A stretch of 64,000 bases of DNA from Streptomyces sp. TRM70350 (GTDB lineage: Bacteria > Actinomycetota > Actinomycetes > Streptomycetales > Streptomycetaceae). The first letter of the stretch is position 1; the number at the start of each line of letters is the position of its first letter. Positions 24,055 through 31,804 of the stretch are shown in pieces. The notes below the pieces were generated by a model, which was not told the origin of the DNA, did no database searches, and saw nothing but the letters and a program-made list of their open reading frames with translations. A program made the position numbers and the translations under genes. The stretch covers positions 124,001 to 188,000 of the forward strand of contig NZ_JAHUXH010000011.1 of the NCBI RefSeq assembly GCF_019219825.1. Reading direction: 5' to 3'.

Positions 24055-25686
24055 CTAGGCCCACCTGGCTTGGAGGACGTTGATCCCGGGGTACGGCTGG
24101 GCCCTTATCCCGGCGAGATCCCTCGGGTCCCACGCCGTCATCAGCTCGTTGTGCACGACCGGGTAGAGCACGGCCTGCTCGGCGACGACGTCGATGTAGT
24201 CCTGGATCATCGTCTTCTTGCGGTCCGGGTCCGTCTCCCGGGTGGCCCGGTCCATGTCCTTGAAGAGCTGCTGGGCCACCGGGTCGTCGGCCCAGCGGGC
24301 GTACCGCATCCAGAGGTTCTCGGGGCCGTAGTTGTAACGCATGATCAGGTCGGCGTCGAGGCCGAACTGGTTGGGGTTCGAGGCCGCGGCCACCACCTGG
24401 TAGTCCTGCTTCTGGTCCATCTTGGTGAACACGGCCGTGGTCTCCTGCGGCGACAGGGTCGTGCGCACCCCGATCGCGTCCCAGGACGACTTGATGGTCG
24501 GCAGGCAGTCCACGATCCAGCTGACGTTCACGGCGAGGATGTCGATCCGCAGCCCGCTGACCCCGGCCTCCCTCAGCAGCGCCCTCGCCCTGCCGGGATC
24601 GTGGTCGTAGACCGTCTTCGCCCGCCGGTACGCCGGATTGGCCTCGTCGAGGAACGACGACGACGGCTTGCCGTGCCCCTTGAGGGCGACCTCCACGATC
24701 TTCTCGCGGTCGATGGCGTAGTGCAGCGCCTGCCTCACCCGCACGTCGTCGAACGGCTTGTGCCGGGTGTTGAACATCAGGAACAGGTTGTTCATCCCGG
24801 CCCCGCCCGCCACCGTCAGCCCGCTGCTCTCCAGGTGGCCGATGTTGGCGTACGGGATGTTGTCCGCGATCTGCGCGCCCGCGCTGCCGCCGGAGATCTT
24901 GGCGACGCGCGGGGCGGCGTCGACGATCGTCAGCCAGTTCATCTTCCGGAAGGCGGGCGGGCGCGGGCCGTTGTAACCGGCGAACGCCTCGAAGGTGGTG
25001 TTGGACTTCGGGTGGTGCGCGGTCTGCCGGTACGGCCCCGAACCCACCGCCAGCCCCCTGATCGCGTCGTTCCAGGCGCCGGGCCGGGAGAACACGTGCC
25101 TCGGCATGATCTTCGCCAGGGTGAGCCGGGAGACCCCTTCCGGGAAGGGGAACTTCAGCACCAGCTCGACGTTCCGCTCGTCGATCTTCCGCACGTCCTC
25201 CAGCCAGGGCTCGAAGAAGCCCTTGGCCAGGGTCTGGGTGCCCGGGTCGAGGATCCGGTCGAAGACGAAGACCACGTCGTCGGCGGTGACCGGCCTGCCG
25301 TCGTGGAACGTGGCGCCCGGGCGCAGGGTGAACGTCCACGACGTGGCGGTCAGGTCCGGGGGCACCCTGGTCGCCAGCGCGGGATACGGCTCCCGGGAGA
25401 TCGGGTCGGTGTCGAGCAGCCCCTCGTAGATGTGGTTGTTGGCAGCCATGCAGAACGCCGACGCCGTCTGCGTCGGATCCCAGGTCCCGTCGTTCCCGTA
25501 GCCGATGACCGCCGTCAGCGTCCGGTTGGCGCCCGAGCCCCCGTCGCCGAGGTCGTTCGTGGACTCGGGGCCCGCCGAACAGGCCGCCAGCGACGCCGGG
25601 ACGGCACCCGCCGCGCCCAGCGCACCGGAGTACTTCAGGAACGACCGGCGGCGCGGCGCCGGCACGTCGTGGGTCACGTCGCGCAC
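24055..25686 (-). CDS. Extracellular solute-binding lipoprotein, family 5
   Basis: A 543-residue substrate-binding protein. The N-terminus has a twin-arginine-like motif RRRSFLK and a lipobox LAAC, so it is probably a Tat-exported lipoprotein. The SBP_bac_5 fold shows ATSWTFTLRPGATFHDGRPV and FDDVRVRQALHYAIDREK. Family 5 proteins bind peptides, nickel, opines or sialic acid; context favours sialic acid. GTG 25686 follows CGGAGGAC with good spacing, better than the upstream start at 25731. Confidence 0.88.
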   Translation of the reverse strand: MRDVTHDVPAPRRRSFLKYSGALGAAGAVPASLAACSAGPESTNDLGDGGSGANRTLTAVIGYGNDGTWDPTQTASAFCMAANNHIYEGLLDTDPISREPYPALATRVPPDLTATSWTFTLRPGATFHDGRPVTADDVVFVFDRILDPGTQTLAKGFFEPWLEDVRKIDERNVELVLKFPFPEGVSRLTLAKIMPRHVFSRPGAWNDAIRGLAVGSGPYRQTAHHPKSNTTFEAFAGYNGPRPPAFRKMNWLTIVDAAPRVAKISGGSAGAQIADNIPYANIGHLESSGLTVAGGAGMNNLFLMFNTRHKPFDDVRVRQALHYAIDREKIVEVALKGHGKPSSSFLDEANPAYRRAKTVYDHDPGRARALLREAGVSGLRIDILAVNVSWIVDCLPTIKSSWDAIGVRTTLSPQETTAVFTKMDQKQDYQVVAAASNPNQFGLDADLIMRYNYGPENLWMRYARWADDPVAQQLFKDMDRATRETDPDRKKTMIQDYIDVVAEQAVLYPVVHNELMTAWDPRDLAGIRAQPYPGINVLQARWA

Positions 25687-25751
25687 GGGTCCTCCGAAGG
25701 TGGGGTGGGGAGGCGGTGACGAGGGGGGCAAGTCGGATGATGAGGAGATAC

Positions 25752-25765
25752 GACGTCCTACGTCC
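25752..25765 (-). promoter_or_regulatory. Direct repeat GGACGTA/GGACGTC in the transporter promoter region
   Basis: On the minus strand GGACGTAGGACGTC lies 66 nt before the solute-binding-protein start and between it and the regulator remnant. It may be the operator of the lost GntR regulator. Confidence 0.35.
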
Positions 25766-25848
25766 TGCGGTGAGCGCGACGATAGGAGCGGCCGTGGGGG
25801 CGGTCAAGAGATCGCGCGCGAATGGCGTAACCGTCGCGGGGCGCACCC

Positions 25849-26037
25849 ATGACGGCGGGAAATGACGGGAGTTGGCGCAGCGCCCGCGAGGCCCTCAAGG
25901 CGCTCCAGGCGCTCGACGTCGTGGAGACCGGACACGGCCACGGCGCGTACGTCGGCCGCGCCCCGCTCACCCCGCTGGTCGACGGCCTCGTGCCCCCGGG
26001 CTCACCGTTCACCGTCATCGCGCCGTCATGGGGCTGA
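25849..26037 (+). pseudogene. GntR-family regulator remnant
   Basis: The 62-codon frame keeps only the end of the winged helix: SAREALKALQALDVVETGHG and HGAYVGRAPLTPLVDGL match the PLREALRALQALGVVE...GHGTYVG pattern of FadR/FCD-type GntR regulators. The first helices of the DNA-binding domain and the whole ligand-binding domain are missing. It is divergent from the transporter operon, exactly where its local regulator would be expected. Confidence 0.7.
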
Positions 26038-26100
26038 CCGGGGCCCACCGGTCGGCCGGAACCGGTTGCCCGGGCGCGGCGAACAGGTTCGAATAGCCCC

Positions 26101-26568
26101 GTGACGACGGCCGGCGGGTGGGACGAGCAGACGCCAGGCGTTCTCCGGCTGCCTTCGGGCCGCCTGGTCCGTGGCCGGGGCCTGCGGCGTCCCCTCGACC
26201 CGGCGGCGCCCGCCCCGTCGTACGGCGTCTATCTCCTCGGCAAGCCGCCCCAGGCCTTCCCGTGGGAGTCCGGCTGGATCCGCTGGCCAGACTTCCGTCT
26301 CCCCAGGGACCGGGCCGATGCCCGGGCGACCCTGACGGAGGCCTGGGAGCGGGCCGCCGACGAGCGCGTCGAGATCGCGTGCGGGGGCGGTCGCGGGCGG
26401 ACGGGGACGGCGCTGGCCTGCCTGGCGGTCCTGGACGGCGTACCGCCCGAGGAGGCCGTGGCGTACGTCCGGGCGCGCTACGACCGGCGGGCGGTGGAGA
26501 CGCCGTGGCAGCGGGCGTATGTGCGCCGGTTCGCCGGGCGTCGAGGTCGGCCTGCAGCGGCCGAGTGA
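26101..26568 (+). CDS. Protein-tyrosine-phosphatase-like protein
   Basis: A 155-residue protein with a CX5R(T) phosphatase loop, ACGGGRGRTGTALACLAVL around residues 98-116, followed by ETPWQRAYVRRF. The upstream FRLPRDRADARATL may supply the general acid. It is probably a small cytoplasmic phosphatase; whether it acts on protein or nucleotide is unclear. The GTG start lacks an obvious ribosome-binding site. Confidence 0.7.
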   Translation: MTTAGGWDEQTPGVLRLPSGRLVRGRGLRRPLDPAAPAPSYGVYLLGKPPQAFPWESGWIRWPDFRLPRDRADARATLTEAWERAADERVEIACGGGRGRTGTALACLAVLDGVPPEEAVAYVRARYDRRAVETPWQRAYVRRFAGRRGRPAAAE

Positions 26569-26901
26569 CCACCGAGGCGCAACCTTCGTCGCGCCGCCGT
26601 GGACCATCGGGGGACGATGCCGCCCGCGCCAGGCGCCGACGGCCGCCGCCCCGGCCAGGAAGGAGCCGCCGGAGATCAAGGGCGATGTGGTGGGGTCGTC
26701 ACGCCGGACGCCCGCACCACCCGGCCCCCGCCATGACCTCGACCCGGCCTCCTGCACCATCACCAAGGCCCTCAAGGACCGGCCCGACGACCCCCGGCTC
26801 CGACTGGCACCGCCGAAGCAGGCGTTCCACCCGCTGGCCCCCGGTACGGCCGACGGGCGCGGCCCGTGCCGTGGGGGGACCATGGCCGAGGAGGTGCGCG
26901 T
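26569..26901 (+). other. Interval without a recognisable gene
   Basis: About 330 nt between the phosphatase and the VOC gene. Neither strand gives a frame that I recognise. A minus-strand stretch (PLISGGSFLAGAAAVGAW) is hydrophobic but isolated. A GAGGAGGTG ribosome-binding site for the next gene is at 26889-26897. Confidence 0.4.
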
Positions 26902-27339
26902 ATGGATTGGACCCTCGAGGTGATCGCCGTTCCGGTCGCCGACCTGGACCGGGCCAAGGCCTTCTACCAGGACCAGTGCGGCTTCCACGCCGATATCGAC
27001 GCCTCGTTCTTCGGCGACACCGGCCGCTTCGTGCAGCTCACCCCGCCCGGCTCCCGCTGCTCCATCGTGCTGGAGTCCGGCATGCCGGACTCGCCGGGCC
27101 GGTCCCGGATGCTCCCCGGGTCGCTCCAGGGCCTGCAGCTCTGTGTCACGGACATCGAGGCGGCCCGGGCGGAACTCGTGGGACGCGGGGTCGAGGTCAC
27201 CCCGGTCCTGCACGTGGACGCGTCCGGCTGGGGGCGGGGCCGGGGCGAGGAGCGGTGGAACTCCTTCCTCTTCTTCCAGGACCCCGACGGCAACGGCTGG
27301 GTGGTCCAGGAGGCCCCAACACCCCTCGCCGAGCGCTGA
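26902..27339 (+). CDS. VOC/glyoxalase-like protein
   Basis: 145 residues with two beta-alpha-beta-beta-beta modules: EVIAVPVADLDRAKAFYQDQ opens the first and LCVTDIEAARAELVGRGVEV the second, ending FFQDPDGNGWVVQE. The fold supports metal-dependent dioxygenases, glyoxalases and resistance proteins; the substrate is unknown. The ATG follows a strong GAGGAGG site. Confidence 0.85.
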   Translation: MDWTLEVIAVPVADLDRAKAFYQDQCGFHADIDASFFGDTGRFVQLTPPGSRCSIVLESGMPDSPGRSRMLPGSLQGLQLCVTDIEAARAELVGRGVEVTPVLHVDASGWGRGRGEERWNSFLFFQDPDGNGWVVQEAPTPLAER

Positions 27340-27359
27340 ACTTCAGCCGGTTTCCATGC

Positions 27360-27641
27360 GCAGTACCTGTCCCGGCCCGGACGCTCGCCGGTCGCCAGGA
27401 AGCGGGAGACCGTGGCGTCACCGCAGGCGTTGCCGTTGGCGAGGTAGGCGTCGTGGCCGGTGGAGTTCACGGTGACCATCACGGCCCGCCGGCCGAGTGC
27501 CTCGCGCATCTTCGGCGCGCCGCTCAGCGGGGTCTCCACATCCCGCTCGTTCAGGGGTGTGGTGAGCCCGAGGAGGAGCGCGCACGCGGCGACGAACGCG
27601 GCGTTGCGTGAGGTGCGCTGCGGAGGCTTGGTAGGTGTCAT
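27360..27641 (-). pseudogene. Internally deleted alpha/beta hydrolase (TAP-like C-terminus)
   Basis: The frame joins an N-terminal signal/anchor segment (RNAAFVAACALLLGL) directly to the C-terminal end of a tripeptidyl-aminopeptidase-like hydrolase (VNSTGHDAYLANGNACGDAT, ending RYC). The middle of the catalytic domain, including any serine elbow, is absent, and the original stop after RYC is also lost. It appears to be the product of an in-frame deletion. Confidence 0.65.
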
Positions 27642-27668
27642 ACCCACGGGGGTTTACCCCCACGGGTA
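27641..27668 (-). promoter_or_regulatory. 28-bp near-perfect dyad upstream of the hydrolase remnant
   Basis: TACCCACGGGGGT (27641-27653) and ACCCCCACGGGTA (27656-27668) are complementary at 11 of 13 positions around a central TT. The dyad touches the first base of the remnant's ATG, so it may be an old operator. Confidence 0.5.
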
Positions 27669-27837
27669 CAGCCACGGTAACCCCTGTGACCCGCACAGCA
27701 GTTGCCGCGGGGCGCCATGCTTCTGCCGAGTGTAGAGGCAGCGCGTGGCCGGGGAGTCGCGAAGAGTGAAACCCGGTGCGGTCGGGGAACCACATCGTGA
27801 TGCAATTGCACGCCGCACTGGAAAAGGCCGGAAGCCG

Positions 27838-28071
27838 ATGAAGTCGAAGAAGCCGCCGAAGCCGCCGATCGGCTCGTACGTCGTGGACACCCGCAGCGGG
27901 AAGGTGGGGATCGTCATGGGGCACGAGGGGCCGTACGTGCAGCTGAGAGCCGTCGGCGGCGGGAAGGAGTGGGACTGCGACCCGGAGGCCCTGCGCAACG
28001 CCACCGCGGCGGAGCGGCTGAGCGCGGCGACGGCGTACGCCAACGCCCGCAGCCGGGGAGAGGTTCCCTGA
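27838..28071 (+). CDS. Small conserved protein (GPYVQLR family), paralogue of 55078-55302
   Basis: A 77-residue basic-start protein with GSYVVDTRSGKVGIVMG, EGPYVQLRAVGGGKEWDCD and a terminal ANARSRGEVP. The protein at 55078-55302 shares KVGxVMGxEGPYVQLRxxGGG and ANARSRGExP. Function is unknown; the strand-rich pattern suggests a small SH3/KOW-like barrel. The ATG follows GGAAG. Confidence 0.7.
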   Translation: MKSKKPPKPPIGSYVVDTRSGKVGIVMGHEGPYVQLRAVGGGKEWDCDPEALRNATAAERLSAATAYANARSRGEVP

Positions 28072-28105
28072 AGGAGGGGCCGCCCGCGTAGGAGAGAATG
28101 GCCGC

Positions 28106-28243
28106 ATGAGCCTGTTCCGCGACGACGGCATCGCGCTGCGCACCCAGAAGCTGGGTGGGGCGGACCGGGTCATGCTGCGGCACTGCGGGGGACGGCCCCC
28201 GCACCCCCCGCACTCCCGGCAGTGCCACGGCGGTGCGCGATGA
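28106..28243 (+). pseudogene. Partial 5' duplicate of recO (45-codon ORF)
   Basis: The ORF starts MSLFRDDGIALRTQKLGGADRV, nearly the same as the recO start 134 nt downstream, then diverges into HCGGRPPHPPHSRQCHGGAR. Its TGA overlaps the true recO ATG (ATGA at 28240-28243). The DNA copy extends over about 70 bp. The unmatched part contains a GGCACTGC/GCAGTGCC stem (28179-28226 region). It may be an accidental duplication or a translated leader. Confidence 0.75.
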
Positions 28244-28986
28244 GTCTGTTCCGGGACGACGGCATCGTGCTGCGCACCCAGAAGCTGGGTGAGGCGGACC
28301 GGATCATCACGCTGCTCACACGGGGGCACGGGCGGGTGCGGGCGGTGGCTCGGGGGGTGCGGCGGACGAAGTCGAAGTTCGGGGCGCGTCTCGAACCCTT
28401 CTCGCATGTCGACGTGCAGTTCTTCGCGCGGGGCAGTGAGCTGGTGGGGCGCGGGCTGCCGCTCTGCACGCAGAGCGAGACCATCGCGCCGTACGGCGGC
28501 GGCATCGTGACCGACTACGCGCGGTACACCGCCGGAACGGCCATGCTGGAGACGGCGGAACGGTTCACCGACCACGAGGGCGAGCCGGCCGTGCAGCAGT
28601 ACCTGCTGCTGGTCGGCGCCCTGCGCACGCTCGCCCGCGGCGAGCACGCCCCGCACCTCGTCCTCGACGCCTTCCTGCTGCGCTCCCTCGCCGTCAACGG
28701 CTACGCCCCCAGCTTCAGCGACTGCGTGAAGTGCGGGCTGCCCGGGCCGAACCGGTTCTTCTCGGTGGCGTCCGGCGGCTCGGTCTGCGCGGACTGCCGG
28801 GTGCCCGGGAGCGTCGTACCCTCACCGCAGACCCTGGAACTCCTCGGGGCGCTGCTCACGGGAGACTGGGAGACCGCGGACGCGTGCGAGCCGCGGTATG
28901 TGCGGGAGGGCAGCGGGCTGGTGTCGGCGTATCTGCACTGGCATCTGGAGCGCGGGCTGCGCTCCCTTCGGTACGTGGAAAAGTAA
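28240..28986 (+). CDS. recO: DNA repair protein RecO
   Basis: A 248-residue mediator that loads RecA onto SSB-coated DNA. An N-terminal OB fold (SLFRDDGIVLRTQKLGEADR, GVRRTKSKFGARLEPFS) precedes a helical domain and a zinc finger with CVKCG and CADC. Length is normal. It lies 22 nt before uppS, the standard actinobacterial neighbour. Confidence 0.95.
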   Translation: MSLFRDDGIVLRTQKLGEADRIITLLTRGHGRVRAVARGVRRTKSKFGARLEPFSHVDVQFFARGSELVGRGLPLCTQSETIAPYGGGIVTDYARYTAGTAMLETAERFTDHEGEPAVQQYLLLVGALRTLARGEHAPHLVLDAFLLRSLAVNGYAPSFSDCVKCGLPGPNRFFSVASGGSVCADCRVPGSVVPSPQTLELLGALLTGDWETADACEPRYVREGSGLVSAYLHWHLERGLRSLRYVEK

Positions 28987-29008
28987 GAGCTGAGGAGACG
29001 AGAAGCAC

Positions 29009-29848
29009 ATGGCCGTACGCGGGTTCCTGGGGCGCCAGCGGCGCGAGTACAAGACGCCGGAGCCGCACCCGTCCGGTGCCCGCGCGCCGAAGCTGCCCGG
29101 CGAGCTGATCCCCGGCCACGTGGCGATCGTCATGGACGGCAACGGACGCTGGGCCAAGGAGCGCGGGCTGCCGCGCACCGAGGGGCACAAGGTGGGCGCC
29201 GAGCGGGTGCTGGACGTGCTCCAGGGCGCGATCGAGATGGGCGTCGGCGCGATCTCGCTGTACGCCTTCTCCACCGAGAACTGGAAGCGGTCGCCGGAGG
29301 AGGTGCGCTTCCTGATGAACTTCAACCGCGACTTCATCCGCAAGACCCGCGACCAGCTCGACGAACTCGGCGTCCGGGTCCGCTGGGTGGGCCGGATGCC
29401 CAAGCTGTGGAAGTCGGTCGCCAAGGAACTCCAGGTCGCCCAGGAGCAGACGAAGGACAACGACCGCCTCACGCTCTACTTCTGCATGAACTACGGCGGC
29501 CGCGCCGAGATCGCCGACGCGGCGCAGGCGCTGGCCGAGGACGTGCGGGCCGGACGGCTGGACCCGTCCAAGGTCACCGAGAAGACCTTCGCGAAGTACC
29601 TCTACTACCCCGACATGCCGGACGTCGACCTGTTCCTGCGCCCCAGCGGCGAGCAGCGCACCTCCAACTACCTGCTCTGGCAGAGCGCCTACGCCGAGAT
29701 GGTCTTCCAGGACGTGCTGTGGCCGGATTTCGACCGCCGCGACCTGTGGCGGGCGTGCGTGGAGTTCGCGTCGCGGGACCGGCGTTTCGGCGGGGCGATC
29801 CCGAACGAGGAGCTGCTGGCCATGGAGGGCAAGCAGCCGCGCGGCTGA
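29009..29848 (+). CDS. uppS: Isoprenyl transferase (undecaprenyl/polyprenyl diphosphate synthase)
   Basis: A 279-residue cis-prenyltransferase making the lipid carrier for cell-wall synthesis. The P-loop VMDGNGRWAKERGLPRTEGH, the YAFSTENWKR motif and the terminal RPSGEQRTSNYLLWQSAYAE are diagnostic. It is probably co-transcribed with recO. Confidence 0.95.
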   Translation: MAVRGFLGRQRREYKTPEPHPSGARAPKLPGELIPGHVAIVMDGNGRWAKERGLPRTEGHKVGAERVLDVLQGAIEMGVGAISLYAFSTENWKRSPEEVRFLMNFNRDFIRKTRDQLDELGVRVRWVGRMPKLWKSVAKELQVAQEQTKDNDRLTLYFCMNYGGRAEIADAAQALAEDVRAGRLDPSKVTEKTFAKYLYYPDMPDVDLFLRPSGEQRTSNYLLWQSAYAEMVFQDVLWPDFDRRDLWRACVEFASRDRRFGGAIPNEELLAMEGKQPRG

Positions 29849-29878
29849 GCCCGGCCGCCGGTCGATAGAGTCCCGCCC

Positions 29879-30409
29879 ATGGTTCACCAGGGGCGGGACA
29901 TCATTCAGGACAGTGGCACCGACACCGTCGAGCTGGCCTTCCGGCCGACACGGGCGGACATTCTCCGAGGCATACAGGTCCGTGACCGCATTCGGCGGCT
30001 GGCGCCGGTGCGGTGGGCGGTCGCGGTGCTGTTCGCTGCGTTCGGCGTGTTCCTCGCCTTCGGTGGGGCGGATGCGGCGCCGGGGGTCGCGCTTTCGCTG
30101 CTGACCGCGGTCCTGATCTGGGGCACGCCCCGCATTCAGGCCAACCATGTGTTCCGGACCGTCTCGTGGCAGGGCGAGTATCGGGCCACGGTGTCCGATG
30201 CCGGGATCACGGTCGAGACCGAGCACACCACGCTGACGCAGCGCTGGTCGCTGTTCCGCGGTCATCGCGAGACTCGTGATCACCTGGTGCTGCTCGGCCG
30301 CGACCCGAACATCCTGATCCTGGACGTCGTGCCCAAACGCGGTCTGCGCACCGAGGAGGACATGCAGCGCCTGCGGACCCTGCTGGCCGGGCACCTGCCC
30401 CGGGTCTGA
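29879..30409 (+). CDS. YcxB-like membrane protein
   Basis: A 176-residue protein with an N-terminal soluble segment, two adjacent membrane helices (about residues 45-85: VRWAVAVLFAAFGVFLAFGG and the following hydrophobic run) and a C-terminal YcxB-like domain (GEYRATVSDAGITVETEHT). The family function is unknown. It converges on zur. Confidence 0.78.
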   Translation: MVHQGRDIIQDSGTDTVELAFRPTRADILRGIQVRDRIRRLAPVRWAVAVLFAAFGVFLAFGGADAAPGVALSLLTAVLIWGTPRIQANHVFRTVSWQGEYRATVSDAGITVETEHTTLTQRWSLFRGHRETRDHLVLLGRDPNILILDVVPKRGLRTEEDMQRLRTLLAGHLPRV

Positions 30410-30419
30410 GAGAGCCGGT

Positions 30420-30842
30420 TCAGCCCCGCTCGGCCGCCGCCGCGCAGTCCGCGCAGGTGCCGAAGATCTCCACCGTGTGCGCCACGTTGACGTAGCCGTG
30501 CTCGGCGGCGATGGTCTCCGCCCACGTCTCCACCGCGGGGCCCTCCACCTCGACGGCCTTGCCGCAGGTGCGGCAGACCAGGTGGTGGTGGTGTTCGCCG
30601 GTGGAGCAGCGGCGGTAGACGGACTCGCCGTCGGAGGTGCGCAGCACGTCGACCTCGCCGGCCTCGGCGAGGGACTGCAGGGTGCGGTAGACCGTGGTGA
30701 GCCCGACGGCGTCGCCCTTGTGCTTGAGCATGTCGTGCAGTTCCTGCGCGCTGCGGAACTCGTCGACCTCGTCCAGGGCTGCCGCCACGGCGGCACGCTG
30801 CCGGGTGGCGCGGCCCTTCACGGGCGGTCCAGCGGTGGTCAC
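30420..30842 (-). CDS. zur: Zinc uptake regulator Zur (Fur family)
   Basis: A 140-residue Fur-type repressor. The winged helix includes RSAQELHDMLKHKGDAVGL and LTTVYRTLQSLAE. Metal sites are seen in STGEHHHHLVCRTCGKAVEV and FGTCADC (two CxxC pairs of the structural zinc). It is the last gene of znuA-znuC-znuB-zur, so it is likely autoregulated. GTG 30842 follows AAGGAGG, which decides the start. Confidence 0.92.
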   Translation of the reverse strand: MTTAGPPVKGRATRQRAAVAAALDEVDEFRSAQELHDMLKHKGDAVGLTTVYRTLQSLAEAGEVDVLRTSDGESVYRRCSTGEHHHHLVCRTCGKAVEVEGPAVETWAETIAAEHGYVNVAHTVEIFGTCADCAAAAERG

Positions 30843-30901
30843 CGGTTGCCTCCTTGCCTCTGCGTCTGCCGGGCCATTGTGCCAGCCCGGACTGTGCGCA
30901 G

Positions 30902-31804
30902 TCAGACGCCGACCTCGTCCCCGGCTGCCCGCGTGGCCGGAATCGCATACTCCGCCGGGTCCCCGGAGGGGTGCGTGGCAGCCAGCGCCCGCGCGCGCCG
31001 CCGGGCCAGCGGAGCCGCCAGCGCGGTCAGCACGACGAACGCGCCGATGGTCAGCAGCACGATGGTCGCGCCGGGCGGAACGTCCTGGTAGTACGAGGTG
31101 ACCGTGCCGCCGAGGGTCACGGACACGCCGATCGCGACCGCGATCGCGAAGGTCGCCGCGAAGCTGCGGGTGAGCTGCTGGGCGGCGGCCACCGGCACCA
31201 CCATCAGCGCCGACACCAGCAGCAGGCCGACCACCCGCATCGCCACGGTGACCGTCACCGCCGCGGTGATCGCCGTCAGCAGGTTCAGCGCCCGCACCGG
31301 AAGCCCCGTCACCCGCGCGAACTCCTCGTCCTGGCTGACCGCGAACAGCTGCCGGCGCAGCCCGAGGGTGACCACGACCACGAACGCGGCGAGGACGCAG
31401 ATCGCGGTGACGTCCGACTCGCTCACCGTCGACAGGGAGCCGAAGAGGTACGACGTGAGGTTCGCGTTGGAACCGGTCGGCGCGAGGTTGATGAACATCA
31501 CGCCGCCGGCCATACCGCCGTAGAAGAGCATGGCGAGGGCGATGTCGCCGCGGGTCTTGCCGAACCAGCGGATCAGCTCCATGAGCACCGCGCCGATGAT
31601 GGAGACCAGGGTCGCCATCCACACCGGCGACCAGGAGAGCAGAAAGCCCAGGCCGACGCCGGTCATGGCGACATGGCCGATGCCGTCGCCCATCAGGGCC
31701 TGGCGGCGCTGTACGAGGTAGATGCCGATCGCGGGAGCGGTGATGCCGACCAGGACCGCGGCGAGCAGGGCCCGCTGCATGAAGGCGTAGTCGAGGATGT
31801 CCAT
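30902..31804 (-). CDS. znuB: Zinc ABC transporter permease
   Basis: A 300-residue membrane protein of the ABC-3 family with about eight hydrophobic segments. The motifs LMGDGIGHVAMTGVGLGFLL and VVGLLLVSALMVVPVAAAQQ are characteristic. The start overlaps the znuC stop by one base (TGATG at 31802-31806). Confidence 0.93.
   Translation of the reverse strand: MDILDYAFMQRALLAAVLVGITAPAIGIYLVQRRQALMGDGIGHVAMTGVGLGFLLSWSPVWMATLVSIIGAVLMELIRWFGKTRGDIALAMLFYGGMAGGVMFINLAPTGSNANLTSYLFGSLSTVSESDVTAICVLAAFVVVVTLGLRRQLFAVSQDEEFARVTGLPVRALNLLTAITAAVTVTVAMRVVGLLLVSALMVVPVAAAQQLTRSFAATFAIAVAIGVSVTLGGTVTSYYQDVPPGATIVLLTIGAFVVLTALAAPLARRRARALAATHPSGDPAEYAIPATRAAGDEVGV

Noticed and set aside
26085..26096. AGGTTCGAATAG resembling a tRNA T-arm
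   Set aside because: No acceptor, D-arm or anticodon stem could be built around it; it is not a tRNA or a convincing attachment site.
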